Shown: one piece after another, positions 10,280 to 20,015 of the stretch
Layout of the letters: the number at the start of each line of letters is the position of its first letter
Position numbering within the stretch: the stretch's first letter is position 1
Origin: Acidobacteriaceae bacterium
Lineage (GTDB): Bacteria; Acidobacteriota; Terriglobia; Terriglobales; Acidobacteriaceae
DNA length: 64,000 nucleotides
Direction: 5' to 3'
Assembly: GCA_027452245.1 (NCBI GenBank)
Contig: DAIDGW010000035.1
Coordinates: forward strand, 29,961-93,960
Position numbers and translations under genes: made by a program
Notes under the pieces: generated by a model
Databases searched by the model: none
Told to the model about the DNA's origin: nothing
What the model saw: only the letters and a program-made list of their open reading frames with translations

Positions 10280-10349
10280 ATCGAATTCCCTGCCAACTCA
10301 TTCCCCGGCTGCATTCCCGAGGGCTCATTTATCCTGATAGCTTTAGGCC

Positions 10350-13121
10350 ATGAAGTCCTCGAAGCAGCTTTGGAATCCCGAAGACCAGAACGCGCGCCTG
10401 GCGGAACTCACCGCGCGTTCGGACGATCCCGTCAAAGACAATCCCCTCCGCCGTGACGTTCGTTCATTGGGAACCCTGCTCGGGCAGGTCTTGCTCGAGC
10501 AAGGCGGAAAGGATTTGCTGGCCTCGGTTGAGCGGCTGCGCAAGCTCATGATTCAGCGCCGCGAACGCGGACGTGGCGACAGCAGCGACTCGGCTGCACT
10601 CATGGCTGAAGCCCAGTCAATCATCGGCCACATGGGCCCGCTCCAGGCCTATCGAATCACCAAAGCCTTCGCCATTTACTTCGAACTCGCCAATCTGGCG
10701 GAAACCAATCATCGCAAACGGCGGCGGCGCGCCGGCAAACTGGATAGCGGCCACGCTCCGCTGCCTGGTTCCTTTCGCGGCACCTTGTTGCGTATGAAAC
10801 AAGCTGGAATCTCCGCCAGCGATGCACTGCACGCGCTCGCGAAGATCGTTGCCACTCCGGTGTTCACCGCACATCCCACTGAAGTCGCGCGGCAGACGGT
10901 GCTCCTCAAACGCCGCCGCATCGCGGAACAATTGGAACTTCTCGACCGGCTCCCCCTCACCGCAGAAGAAGTAAAACAGGCTGAAACCGCGATCTGCGCT
11001 GCCATCACCGCGCTCTGGCAGACGGATGAAGTGCGTCTCACCAAACCAACCGTGGACGACGAAATCCGCATGGGACTGCGCTATTTTCGCCTCTCACTCT
11101 TCGAAACTCTGCCCAGAGTCTACTCCGAGATTGCCGAATCATTTCGCGAGATCTACGGCATCGAGGTTGATGAATCAACTCTGCCCAATGCGCTTCGTTT
11201 CGGCTCCTGGATTGGTGGAGATCGCGACGGACATCCACTGGTCAGTCCGCAGTGCACACGTAATGCGCTGGACTTCGCCCGAACACTCCTGTTTCGCGAG
11301 TACACCCGCGACATTGAACAGCTCAGCGACCGCCTGAGTTCTTCTCTGCGCCAGGTTCCGGCTTCGGAAGAAATGCTCTCGCAACTGAAAAGGTACGAAA
11401 ACGCCATCCCCGGAGTGCACATTCTCTGGGGTGAGCAGAATCCTTCGGAGAGTTACCGCCGCTTTCTTTCTTACATACTGCACAAACTGCATCTCAGCGC
11501 GGAATCATTATCCAATCCCGCAGCCTACGGCAGTTCCGGGGAGTTTGAACGCGACCTTCTGCTGATGCGTGACAGCTTGCGGGCCAACCGTGGCCAACGC
11601 TTGGCCGGGGGTTTTATCGATCCGCTGCTGAGAAAAGTTCGTACCTTCGGATTTCATCTTCATACGCTGGACATCCGACAGCATGCCGCTATTCACGCCG
11701 GCGCCCTGAAGGAACTGCTGGACTGGAAAGCGAAAAGAATTACGAAGCTTGCACTTGAGAGTCTCTCGCCTGCGACGCGCGGCGTGATTGAGACGTTGCG
11801 GACGGTTTCCGAATTGAAAAAGACGCATTCGCCCGAAAGCATCTCTCGCTACATCGTGAGCGGCACAGAGTCGGAAGACGATTTGCTCGCCGTCTTGAAA
11901 CTGGCAAAGTTCAGCGGCACCGATCTGCAGGCCTCCCCGCTCGATCCCGGATTGATGCCCGTTCCTCTTTTCGAATCGATTGAAGCTTTACGTGGCGCAC
12001 CCGCCATCATGGGGCGCATTTGGCAGAATTCCGATTACATTCCTCTTCTCGATTCCTGGGGACGGTGGCAGGAAATCATGCTGGGATATTCGGATTCCAA
12101 TAAAGATGGCGGGATGTTCACCAGCACTTGGGAAATCTACAAAGCACATCGCGACCTGCACCGCGTAGCTCGCGAGTGCAATGTCAAACTCCGGCTCTTT
12201 CATGGCCGCGGAGGAACCGTCGGACGCGGCGGCGGCCCGACTCATTCCGCAATTACAGCCCAACCGGAGGGGTGCTTTTCCGGAGAGATCCGCATCACCG
12301 AGCAGGGCGAAGTATTGAACTGGAAGTACGCCGATCCGGTGCTGGCGGAGTGGAATCTGGAACTGATGATTGCCGCCAGCCTCGAGGCATTGACTCACCC
12401 CGGCCACGACATCAGTTCCCTCGATGCACGCTGGGAAAGTGCGATGGAAGAAATGTCGCAGCAGGCCCACTCCGTTTATCGCCGCGAAATTGCCGATAAT
12501 CCCGAGGTCCTCGAATACTTCGAGCAGGCAACGCCTGTCAACGAACTGGATACGGCGCGCATCGGATCGCGTCCGGCACGGCGCGCGAAAAGCCGCCAAC
12601 TGAAAGATCTCCGTGCCATCCCTTGGGTCTTTGGATGGATGCAGAGCCGGCATGCTGTACCGGCATGGTTTGGCGTCGGCTATGCGCTTCAAAATTTTGT
12701 GGCTCAGGGAAACGCCAAAGAACAACTGCTGCGCGAGATGCTGTACGGTTTTCCCTTATTTGCCGACCTGCTGCGCAACGTGGAATTGGGCATGGCAAAG
12801 GCAGACCTGGGGATTGCTCGTATGTATTCTGGACTGGTTCGCAATGAAGCTTTGCGCAACGGCGTCTTCGACATGCTTGAACATGAATTCATGCGCACTC
12901 GGCGTATGATTCTGCACATTACCGGTCAGCGCCAGTTATTAGCGGGTAATCGCGTACTGGCCCGCTCGATTCGCCTGCGTAATCCCTATGTCGATCCCAT
13001 GAGCCTGATTCAGGTGGAACTGATGCGCCGCAAACAGCAGGGCGGGAACAAATCGGAACTGGAGTATCCGCTGGGCGCGACCATCAACGGGATCGCGGCA
13101 GGATTGCACAACACTGGCTGA
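10350..13121 (+). CDS. ppc: Phosphoenolpyruvate carboxylase
   Basis: VFTAHPTEVARQT, GSWIGGDRDGHP, MLGYSDSNKDGG, FHGRGGTVGRGGGPTH, IGSRPARR, RAIPWVFGWMQSR; 923 aa. Confidence 0.97.
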   Translation: MKSSKQLWNPEDQNARLAELTARSDDPVKDNPLRRDVRSLGTLLGQVLLEQGGKDLLASVERLRKLMIQRRERGRGDSSDSAALMAEAQSIIGHMGPLQAYRITKAFAIYFELANLAETNHRKRRRRAGKLDSGHAPLPGSFRGTLLRMKQAGISASDALHALAKIVATPVFTAHPTEVARQTVLLKRRRIAEQLELLDRLPLTAEEVKQAETAICAAITALWQTDEVRLTKPTVDDEIRMGLRYFRLSLFETLPRVYSEIAESFREIYGIEVDESTLPNALRFGSWIGGDRDGHPLVSPQCTRNALDFARTLLFREYTRDIEQLSDRLSSSLRQVPASEEMLSQLKRYENAIPGVHILWGEQNPSESYRRFLSYILHKLHLSAESLSNPAAYGSSGEFERDLLLMRDSLRANRGQRLAGGFIDPLLRKVRTFGFHLHTLDIRQHAAIHAGALKELLDWKAKRITKLALESLSPATRGVIETLRTVSELKKTHSPESISRYIVSGTESEDDLLAVLKLAKFSGTDLQASPLDPGLMPVPLFESIEALRGAPAIMGRIWQNSDYIPLLDSWGRWQEIMLGYSDSNKDGGMFTSTWEIYKAHRDLHRVARECNVKLRLFHGRGGTVGRGGGPTHSAITAQPEGCFSGEIRITEQGEVLNWKYADPVLAEWNLELMIAASLEALTHPGHDISSLDARWESAMEEMSQQAHSVYRREIADNPEVLEYFEQATPVNELDTARIGSRPARRAKSRQLKDLRAIPWVFGWMQSRHAVPAWFGVGYALQNFVAQGNAKEQLLREMLYGFPLFADLLRNVELGMAKADLGIARMYSGLVRNEALRNGVFDMLEHEFMRTRRMILHITGQRQLLAGNRVLARSIRLRNPYVDPMSLIQVELMRRKQQGGNKSELEYPLGATINGIAAGLHNTG

Positions 13122-13258
13122 GGGCATCCTAAAAGTCGCCGGAAACCTAAGGCCCTTGACAACTCCTTCACGCCAGCGCAGAATTCTCATAGGCGAATAA
13201 AAAGCGAAAACGCCTCCGGGCTGCTCCCCCGGTGTTCCCTGATATTTAATGAGGAATT

Positions 13259-14188
13259 ATGTCTTCCGCCGTGGTTTCCACTTCGGCGGCCCAGGGCCGC
13301 CCTTTTCTTTTTGATGCCGAACTCCCAGCCGGGGTGTGTTCCCCGACGGCTGCTCCTAAAAAACCCCAACTTCTCTCGGAAATCTACCCGGGCGGTATTA
13401 CCCCCGCTTCGCAGCTCAAAATCCGCCCCGCGCCTCAGATGGCTTCCAGTGGAATTGCCTCCCTCGACGCGCTGACCGGCGGATTGCCCCTCGGCTGCCT
13501 GACAGAAATTTTCGGCCCTGCCTCCTCCGGACGCACCAGCATTTTGCTGGCTGCTTTATCGGCCGCCACCCGCATCGGACAGTTCTCCGTATTAGTCGAT
13601 GCCGGCAATTCCTTCGACCCGCAATCTGCAGCCTCAGCCGCGGTCGATCTCGACAAGCTTTTATGGGTTCGCTGCGGCGAAGATTCCCCGCAGAAAAGAA
13701 AGAAGACTTCAGATTCACGGCCACAGGGCAGGAATGGCAAGACCAGGCATCCAGCCGAAGAGCGTATCGAGCAACTTCTGCGCGCGACGGACTTTTTACT
13801 CGAAAGCGGCGGCTTTGGCCTGATTGCGCTCGATCTCGCCGATCTGCCGCTGCAGTCTGTACGGCGCATTCCGCTGACTACATGGTTTCGTTTCCGCCGC
13901 GCGGTGGAGCACAAGCCCACCGTCTTACTTGTGCTCGAACAGCAGCCCATTGCAGGCAGTTGTTCGTCATTATTGCTGAAGCTTTCGCGGCAGGCTTCTC
14001 CGTTTTCAGACGCCACGCCTTCAGCAAAACCTGCACACGCGCAATTGCTGACCGAACTGGAAATTGATATCGAAGTCGTACGCTTGCGGCTTGGCTCTCA
14101 AAATTCAGATTGCGGTTTGCCCGAAGCTCCTCGCAAGCCGGTGAGTTCGGCTTCAACAACCTTCACGAGTGCAACTGCCTGGCGCTAA
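13259..14188 (+). CDS. imuA: ImuA-like RecA-fold protein
   Basis: IASLDALTGGLPLGCLTEIFGPASSGRTSILLAALSAAT (RecA-like Walker A) immediately upstream of imuB and dnaE2. Confidence 0.82.
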   Translation: MSSAVVSTSAAQGRPFLFDAELPAGVCSPTAAPKKPQLLSEIYPGGITPASQLKIRPAPQMASSGIASLDALTGGLPLGCLTEIFGPASSGRTSILLAALSAATRIGQFSVLVDAGNSFDPQSAASAAVDLDKLLWVRCGEDSPQKRKKTSDSRPQGRNGKTRHPAEERIEQLLRATDFLLESGGFGLIALDLADLPLQSVRRIPLTTWFRFRRAVEHKPTVLLVLEQQPIAGSCSSLLLKLSRQASPFSDATPSAKPAHAQLLTELEIDIEVVRLRLGSQNSDCGLPEAPRKPVSSASTTFTSATAWR

Positions 14189-14212
14189 AACCGCAACTGC
14201 AGAAGCTGCCTT

Positions 14213-15877
14213 ATGACGTTTGCTTGCATCCACGTGCCGAATTTTCCCCTTGCCGCTGTCTTGCGCGCCGAGGCGGAGTTGCGATCACAACCTGTCGCCG
14301 TACTCGAAGGCAAGCCTCCTCTGGAAAAAGTCCTGGCCGTTAACGAACGTGCGAATGCCATCGGCATAGAACCCGGGATGACGAAAACACAAGCCGAACT
14401 TTGCCGGGAACTCGTTCTGCGGCCACGTTCGCCAATGCAAGAATCTACGGCTCATGCCGCCTTGCTCGATGGCGCGCAATCATTTTCGCCGTGCGTGGAA
14501 GACTCGGCTTGCGACACTGTTCTGCTCGACCTTGCCGGGATGGAATCGCTCCTTGGAACTCTGCCCGGACTTGCCCGCGCCCTCCACCAGCGTGCAGCCT
14601 CGCTGGGACTGGAAGCCAATATTGCTATCGCTTCCAATCCCGATACAGCCATGCTTGCGGCGCGCGGATTCCCCGGCGTTACCGTAATCCCGTTCGGCAA
14701 GGAAGTAGAGTGGTTGGGACCTCTACCGTTAAAGGTTTTATTTGCCGAACAGCCGGGAAGCAATGGCGATCAACCACAGCGCAAGCAAAGGGATCAGGCT
14801 GAACGCTTGCTGGAAACGTTCGAACGCTGGGGCGTGCGCAATCTGCGGGCGTTAGCGGGGTTGCCGGAAATTGCTCTCAGCGAGCGACTGGGACAAAACG
14901 GAGTGCATTTGCGGCAACTGGCGCGCGGTGCGGCTTCACGCACCCTGGTTCCGGTGGAAGAACCGATTGTTTTTGAAGAGGGGCTGGAACTGGAAAATCC
15001 TATTCTTCTGCTCGAACCTTTGGCTTTTCTGCTGAATCAGTTACTCGAAAAAATCTGCGCTCGTCTGGCATCGCGCGCCCTGGCCACGCAGGAACTGCAA
15101 CTCACCCTCGATCTCGATAACCAGCCGGGGATTGATGAAGAGAATGAAAATTTCGGTATTCCCAGCGAGAGCGACGACTCGGAAGTTCCGCAATTGAAGC
15201 AGCCGCGTTATTTTGTGGCGCATCGCAAGAGCACGTTCACGCGCACGTTGCGGTTGCCGCTGCCTATGCTCGATGCCCGGCTTTTTCTGAAACTCCTGCA
15301 GTTGGATTTGAACGCGCATCCGCCGGGCGCTCCGATCGTGAAAATTCATCTTCACGCCGAACCTGTGCGGCCTCGCTCGATGCAGAGCGGATTGTTTCTA
15401 CCGCCATCTCCGGAACCGGAAAAGCTCGAACTCATATTGGCACGGATTGGCAGCCTGGTTGGCGAAACCCAGGTAGGCGCGGTGGAATTGCTCGACACGC
15501 ATCGTCCCGAAGGCTTTCGCATGCAACGATTCACGACGCAGTCTGCAGGAACAAATCAGAAATCGGCAGATCAAGATTCGTCCGGCAGAGAACCGGCCGT
15601 GATGGCACTCCGCCGTTTTCGACCAGCGCTGCGCGCGGCGGTCACGTTGGAATCGGGTCTCCCGGCACAAGTAGTTTGTGCAAGCAAAAAAGAGGTGCAG
15701 GGCAAAGTCCTCTGGAAAGCGGGCCCATGGCGCTCTTCCGGCGATTGGTGGGAACGCGAGGCCTGGGCGCGCGATGAGTGGGACATCGCCTTACAGCAAG
15801 CGGAATGTGTGGCTCTCTATCGCCTGGTTCACGACCTGCTCGGGGGAGGATGGTTTCTCGAAGGCACGTATGACTGA
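14213..15877 (+). CDS. imuB: ImuB, Y-family polymerase-like protein
   Basis: FACIHVPNFPLAAVLRAEAELRSQPVAVLEG, CDTVLLDLAGMESLLG, NIAIASNPDTAMLAARG; position between imuA and dnaE2. Confidence 0.88.
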   Translation: MTFACIHVPNFPLAAVLRAEAELRSQPVAVLEGKPPLEKVLAVNERANAIGIEPGMTKTQAELCRELVLRPRSPMQESTAHAALLDGAQSFSPCVEDSACDTVLLDLAGMESLLGTLPGLARALHQRAASLGLEANIAIASNPDTAMLAARGFPGVTVIPFGKEVEWLGPLPLKVLFAEQPGSNGDQPQRKQRDQAERLLETFERWGVRNLRALAGLPEIALSERLGQNGVHLRQLARGAASRTLVPVEEPIVFEEGLELENPILLLEPLAFLLNQLLEKICARLASRALATQELQLTLDLDNQPGIDEENENFGIPSESDDSEVPQLKQPRYFVAHRKSTFTRTLRLPLPMLDARLFLKLLQLDLNAHPPGAPIVKIHLHAEPVRPRSMQSGLFLPPSPEPEKLELILARIGSLVGETQVGAVELLDTHRPEGFRMQRFTTQSAGTNQKSADQDSSGREPAVMALRRFRPALRAAVTLESGLPAQVVCASKKEVQGKVLWKAGPWRSSGDWWEREAWARDEWDIALQQAECVALYRLVHDLLGGGWFLEGTYD

Positions 15878-15890
15878 GGGGAGCTGAGCC

Positions 15891-15954
15891 ATTGAGTGAT
15901 TGAGTCATTGAAACGCGCGTTAATGAAAATCATTCAATTACTCAATTTCTCAAT
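15891..15954. repeat. Hairpin built from ATTGAGTN-like octamers between imuB and dnaE2
   Basis: Left arm attgagtgattgagtcattgaa (15891-15912); right arm ttcaattactcaatttctcaat (15933-15954); 19/22 complementary, 20-nt loop. Confidence 0.75.
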
Positions 15955-15968
15955 TCCACAATTTCTCA

Positions 15969-18900
15969 ATGATTCCGATGTACGTAGAACTGCATGCTCG
16001 TTCGGCTTTCAGCTTTCTCGAAGGCGCCTCGGTGCCTGAGGAACTGGCCACCGTGTGCGCACAACTGCAGATGCCTGCCATGGCGCTTCTCGATATGAAC
16101 GGGCTTTACGGATCTCCGCGCTTTCATCTCGCCGCCAAAAAAATCGGGATCAAAGCGCATATCGGAGCGGAGGTGAGCGCGAATGGCATTTCGCCACAGC
16201 GGCACGGACACACAGAAAAGAAGAATAAAAACGTAACCAATTCCTCGGGGACTCCGTGCCTCTGTGGTGACTTCAGGGTCCCTTTGCTGGTCTCTACGCG
16301 CGAGGGATACCAACACCTTTGCCGTCTCATCACCAAAATGAAATTGCGCGCTAAAAAAGGGGAGGGCGCGGTTCGTCCTGAAGAATTACAAGAGCATGCC
16401 AGCGGACTCATTTGCCTGACCGGCGGCGACGAAGGACCGCTTGCGGCCGCACTAAGAAATGGCGGAATCGACGAAGCTCGCCGTACGATCGATCAACTCG
16501 TTGGAATTTTCGGCCCGCAGAATGTTTATGTCGAATTGCAGCGCCATTTTCTGCGCGAAGAAGAAGCGCGCAACCAGGCTGCGATTGCAATTGCGCATTC
16601 TCTCAACCTCCCGCTATTGGCCACCAATGGAGTTTGTTACACGACGGCGCAAAATCGCCAACTCTGCGATGCCTTCACGGCGCTTCGGTATCACCGCACC
16701 CTCGCCACCGCCGGACGCCTGCTCACCCGCAACTCCGAACGCTTTCTAAAACCTGTCAACGAAATGCGGCAGCTTTTTACAGATCTCCCCGAAGCCCTGC
16801 ACAACACGCTCGAACTTTCTTCCCGCCTGGAATTCACGCTCAAAGAACTTGGCTATGAATTTCCCCGCTATCCCGTGCCGGAAGGCGAAACCATCGAATC
16901 TTTTCTGTGTGAGCGCACCTGGGAAGGTTTTCACCAGCGTTACGGCCGGACCAAAGAAGACATCCGGAGCCGGGCGCGATGCCAGATCGAAAAGGAACTG
17001 GCGCTGATCAACAAACTTCATCTTGGCGGATATTTCCTCATCGTCTGGGATCTCGTTCGCCATTGCCGCCAAAAAAATATTCTCGTGCAAGGACGTGGCT
17101 CGGCCGCCAACAGCGCCGTCTGCTACTCGCTCGGGATCACGGCGGTCGATCCCATCAGCATGGAACTGCTTTTCGAACGATTTCTCTCCGAAGAACGCGG
17201 CGAGTGGCCCGACATCGATCTCGACCTGCCCAGCGGCGAGGAGCGCGAAAAAGTGATTCAGTATGTTTACCGGCGTTACGGCGAGCGTGGCGCGGCCATG
17301 ACCGCCAATGTCATCACCTACCGCAATCGCATGGCCGCCCGCGAAATGGGCAAAGTCATGGGATTCGATCCGGAGACTCTCAACAAGATTTCCGCCGCTG
17401 TCGCGACATGGGAATTCCGCGATGAAAATGACAAACTCGACCGCCGCTTTCATGATGCCGGACTCGACCTCACGCATCCCCGCCTGCGCAAATATTACGA
17501 ACTGTGCCTCGCCGTGCAGGACATGCCCCGCCATCTCGGGCAGCACTCTGGCGGCATGGTCATCTGCCAGGGGCAACTGGATTCCGTCGTGCCCCTCGAA
17601 CCGGCGTCCATGCCCGGACGTGTCGTCGTGCAATGGGACAAAGAAGATTGCGCGGACATGGGCATTGTCAAAGTCGACCTGCTCGGGCTCGGCATGATGG
17701 CCGTGCTCAAAGATTCCATCGAACTGATTCGCGATCGTTACGACGAAGAAGTCGACCTCGCGCATCTTCCGCAAGATGATCCGGAAGTGTATTCCGCGCT
17801 GCAGCAGGCCGACACCATTGGCATGTTCCAGGTGGAAAGTCGCGCGCAGATGTCCTGCCTTCCGCGCCTGCGCCCGAAAAGGTTTTACGACATTGTGGTG
17901 CAAGTCGCGATCATCCGGCCCGGCCCGATCGTCGGCCAGATGGTGAATCCATTTCTGGAGCGGCGCCAGGGAAGGCAAGAAGTCGCCTATGCCCATCCTT
18001 CTCTCGAACCGGTTCTCAAGCGCACGCTCGGCGTTCCGCTGTTTCAGGAGCAACTGTTGCGCATCGCCATGGTGGTCGCGGGATTTTCCGGCGGCGAAGC
18101 CGAGGAGCTTCGCCGCGCCATGGGATTCAAGCGCTCGGAAGCGCGCATGCGCCAGATTGAAACTAAGCTGCGCGCCGGCATGACCCGCAACGGGATCTCG
18201 CAAAAGGCACAGGAAGAAATCATTCTTTCCATCACTTCTTTCGCGCTCTACGGATTTCCCGAATCGCACGCAGCCAGCTTCGCGTTGATCGCCTACGCCA
18301 GTGCTTATTTAAAATGCCGCTATCTTGCGGCTTTCACCGCGGCGCTCCTCAACAATCAGCCGATGGGATTTTATTCTCCGGCAACCATTGTCAAAGACGC
18401 CCAGCGCCACGGATTAAAGCTGCTGCCTGTGGATGTGACGAAATCAGAGTGGAATTGCACGCTGGAGCGAGTCGTTGGCCGACCGTCGTCGGACGTTGGC
18501 CGCCGGTCGTTGGTCGTTAGCCAACCTGAATCCGTGCGCAACGAAAGGGAGCCGCCTAGGGACGGCATGATCGCCCTCCGCATGGGCCTGCGCTACGTTC
18601 GGGGACTGCGCGAAGACGCCGCAAAATCATTGATCCGCGAACGCATGTTGCACCCCTTCACCTCGGTTCATGATCTCACTCGCCGCGTCCCGGAATTGCG
18701 GAAAGACGAACTCACCACGCTCGCGGAAGTCGGCGCGCTGAATGCAGTCGGGCATTCCCCACAACCCACGGCTCGCGACTCGAAACTTCACCGCCGCGAC
18801 GCCTTGTGGCAGGTGGAGCGCGCGGTGCGCGCTTCCGGGCCGCTGCTCGAAAATCAGCCGGAGCCCGATTCTCCATCTCCGCTGCAGCCGATGAATTATG

Positions 18901-19307
18901 AAGAACGTCTGGTAGCGGATTTTCACGGTACCGGGCTCACCGTCGGCCCGCATCCGGTAGCGTACCGCCGTAAATGGCTGACTGCGATGGGAATTCGCCG
19001 CGCCATCGAACTTCGCGATCTGCCCACCGGAAAGCGCCTCCGCATCGGAGGCTGCGTCATTACCCGCCAGCGTCCCGGCACCGCCAAAGGATTTGTGTTT
19101 ATCAGCCTGGAAGATGAAACCGGAGTCGCCAATGCCATCATCGCGCCCGATCTTTTTCATCAGAACCGGCTGCTGCTGGCTTCCGAGCGTTTTTTGGCGG
19201 TGGAAGGAATTCTGCAGACTCAGGACAATGTGATTTCCGTGAAGGCCGAACGTGTCTTGCCGCTCTTCGTCACCAAAGCCGAAACCGTCTCACACGATTT
19301 CCACTAA
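15969..19307 (+). CDS. dnaE2: Error-prone DNA polymerase DnaE2
   Basis: PHP start (YVELHARSAFSFLEGASVPEEL), GRGSAANSAVCYSLGITAVDPI, PDIDLDLPSGEEREKVIQYVYRRYG, RPGPIVGQMVNPFLERRQG. Start could be 15969 or the Met at 15978. Confidence 0.94.
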   Translation: MIPMYVELHARSAFSFLEGASVPEELATVCAQLQMPAMALLDMNGLYGSPRFHLAAKKIGIKAHIGAEVSANGISPQRHGHTEKKNKNVTNSSGTPCLCGDFRVPLLVSTREGYQHLCRLITKMKLRAKKGEGAVRPEELQEHASGLICLTGGDEGPLAAALRNGGIDEARRTIDQLVGIFGPQNVYVELQRHFLREEEARNQAAIAIAHSLNLPLLATNGVCYTTAQNRQLCDAFTALRYHRTLATAGRLLTRNSERFLKPVNEMRQLFTDLPEALHNTLELSSRLEFTLKELGYEFPRYPVPEGETIESFLCERTWEGFHQRYGRTKEDIRSRARCQIEKELALINKLHLGGYFLIVWDLVRHCRQKNILVQGRGSAANSAVCYSLGITAVDPISMELLFERFLSEERGEWPDIDLDLPSGEEREKVIQYVYRRYGERGAAMTANVITYRNRMAAREMGKVMGFDPETLNKISAAVATWEFRDENDKLDRRFHDAGLDLTHPRLRKYYELCLAVQDMPRHLGQHSGGMVICQGQLDSVVPLEPASMPGRVVVQWDKEDCADMGIVKVDLLGLGMMAVLKDSIELIRDRYDEEVDLAHLPQDDPEVYSALQQADTIGMFQVESRAQMSCLPRLRPKRFYDIVVQVAIIRPGPIVGQMVNPFLERRQGRQEVAYAHPSLEPVLKRTLGVPLFQEQLLRIAMVVAGFSGGEAEELRRAMGFKRSEARMRQIETKLRAGMTRNGISQKAQEEIILSITSFALYGFPESHAASFALIAYASAYLKCRYLAAFTAALLNNQPMGFYSPATIVKDAQRHGLKLLPVDVTKSEWNCTLERVVGRPSSDVGRRSLVVSQPESVRNEREPPRDGMIALRMGLRYVRGLREDAAKSLIRERMLHPFTSVHDLTRRVPELRKDELTTLAEVGALNAVGHSPQPTARDSKLHRRDALWQVERAVRASGPLLENQPEPDSPSPLQPMNYEERLVADFHGTGLTVGPHPVAYRRKWLTAMGIRRAIELRDLPTGKRLRIGGCVITRQRPGTAKGFVFISLEDETGVANAIIAPDLFHQNRLLLASERFLAVEGILQTQDNVISVKAERVLPLFVTKAETVSHDFH
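16194..16267. repeat. Palindromic element inside dnaE2 coding sequence (CCACAGnGGCACGGA type)
   Basis: Arms ccacagcggcacgga (16194-16208) and tccgtgcctctgtgg (16253-16267), 14/15 complementary; frame remains open. Confidence 0.75.
18471..18522. repeat. GTCGTTGGCC-type short repeat cluster inside dnaE2 coding sequence
   Basis: GTCGTTGGCC (18471), GACGTTGGCC (18492), GTCGTTGG (18506), GTCGTTAGCC (18513); encodes VVGRPSSDVGRRSLVVS in frame. Confidence 0.65.
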
Positions 19308-20015
19308 CTACAGATCGAAGACGCGGTAGAGCATCGAGGGTTGTTGCGCCTGCAAGAGTGAGATTGCCACATTGTGTACCGGAATTCCCGTCGGAGTATG
19401 CCCGTTGGGGCGCCCATGATGCGCGTGGCCGTGCACCACCACGTCAGCTCCATGCCGGTCCACCACTTCGGCCAGCCGCGACGTGCCCATGAACGGAAAA
19501 ATCTCCGCCGCCTCGCCCTGCACGGTCTCGGCAATGGGGGAATAATGCAGCACGACGAAGCGCTTATTGGCGCGCAGTTGCGACATGGCGCGCTCCAGTT
19601 TCAGAGCTTCGTCAATGGATGCACGCACAAAGTCTTTGATCTGCCGCTCTCCAAACGCGGTAAGCACCCCGCGGCCGAAGCCTCCCACGAATCCCTTGGT
19701 TCCGGCGAAACCGACTCCGTCGCGCTCGTAGGCGCTGCCATCCAGCAGTTTCACTCCCGCGGAAACGATCATCCGGCAAAGTTCATCCTGCTTGTCGCTC
19801 TCATAGTCATGGTTGCCCAGGACTACCACCGTCGGAAGTCTCAGCCGCACCAGCACATTCAGCAAAGGCTCCATCTCTGCGGGCTGCCCATAATTCGTAA
19901 GATCTCCTGCCAGCACCAGCACGTCCGCGTCATCGCGCACGCGCTCAAATTGATCCTTCAACTTCGCGTAGCTCTGCGGAGTGAAGTGCAGATCGCCTGT
20001 AGCCGCTACTCTCAT
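19308..20015 (-). CDS. Calcineurin-like metallophosphoesterase
   Basis: ATGDLHF, VLAGDLTNYG, VVLGNHDYES, VVHGHAHHG. Confidence 0.9.
   Translation of the reverse strand: MRVAATGDLHFTPQSYAKLKDQFERVRDDADVLVLAGDLTNYGQPAEMEPLLNVLVRLRLPTVVVLGNHDYESDKQDELCRMIVSAGVKLLDGSAYERDGVGFAGTKGFVGGFGRGVLTAFGERQIKDFVRASIDEALKLERAMSQLRANKRFVVLHYSPIAETVQGEAAEIFPFMGTSRLAEVVDRHGADVVVHGHAHHGRPNGHTPTGIPVHNVAISLLQAQQPSMLYRVFDL

Noticed and set aside
13140-13258. Possible LexA/SOS box upstream of imuA
   Set aside because: Only a weak 5-bp inverted repeat (aggcg...cgcct) was visible and the LexA motif for this organism is unknown to me.
13681-13750. Degenerate repeat-like insertion inside imuA
   Set aside because: agaaaagaaagaagacttcagattc..ccacagg is only loosely similar to the palindrome family in dnaE2; no convincing inverted arms.
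16746-18269. 507-aa ORF on the minus strand
   Set aside because: Antisense to dnaE2; codon-bias artefact.
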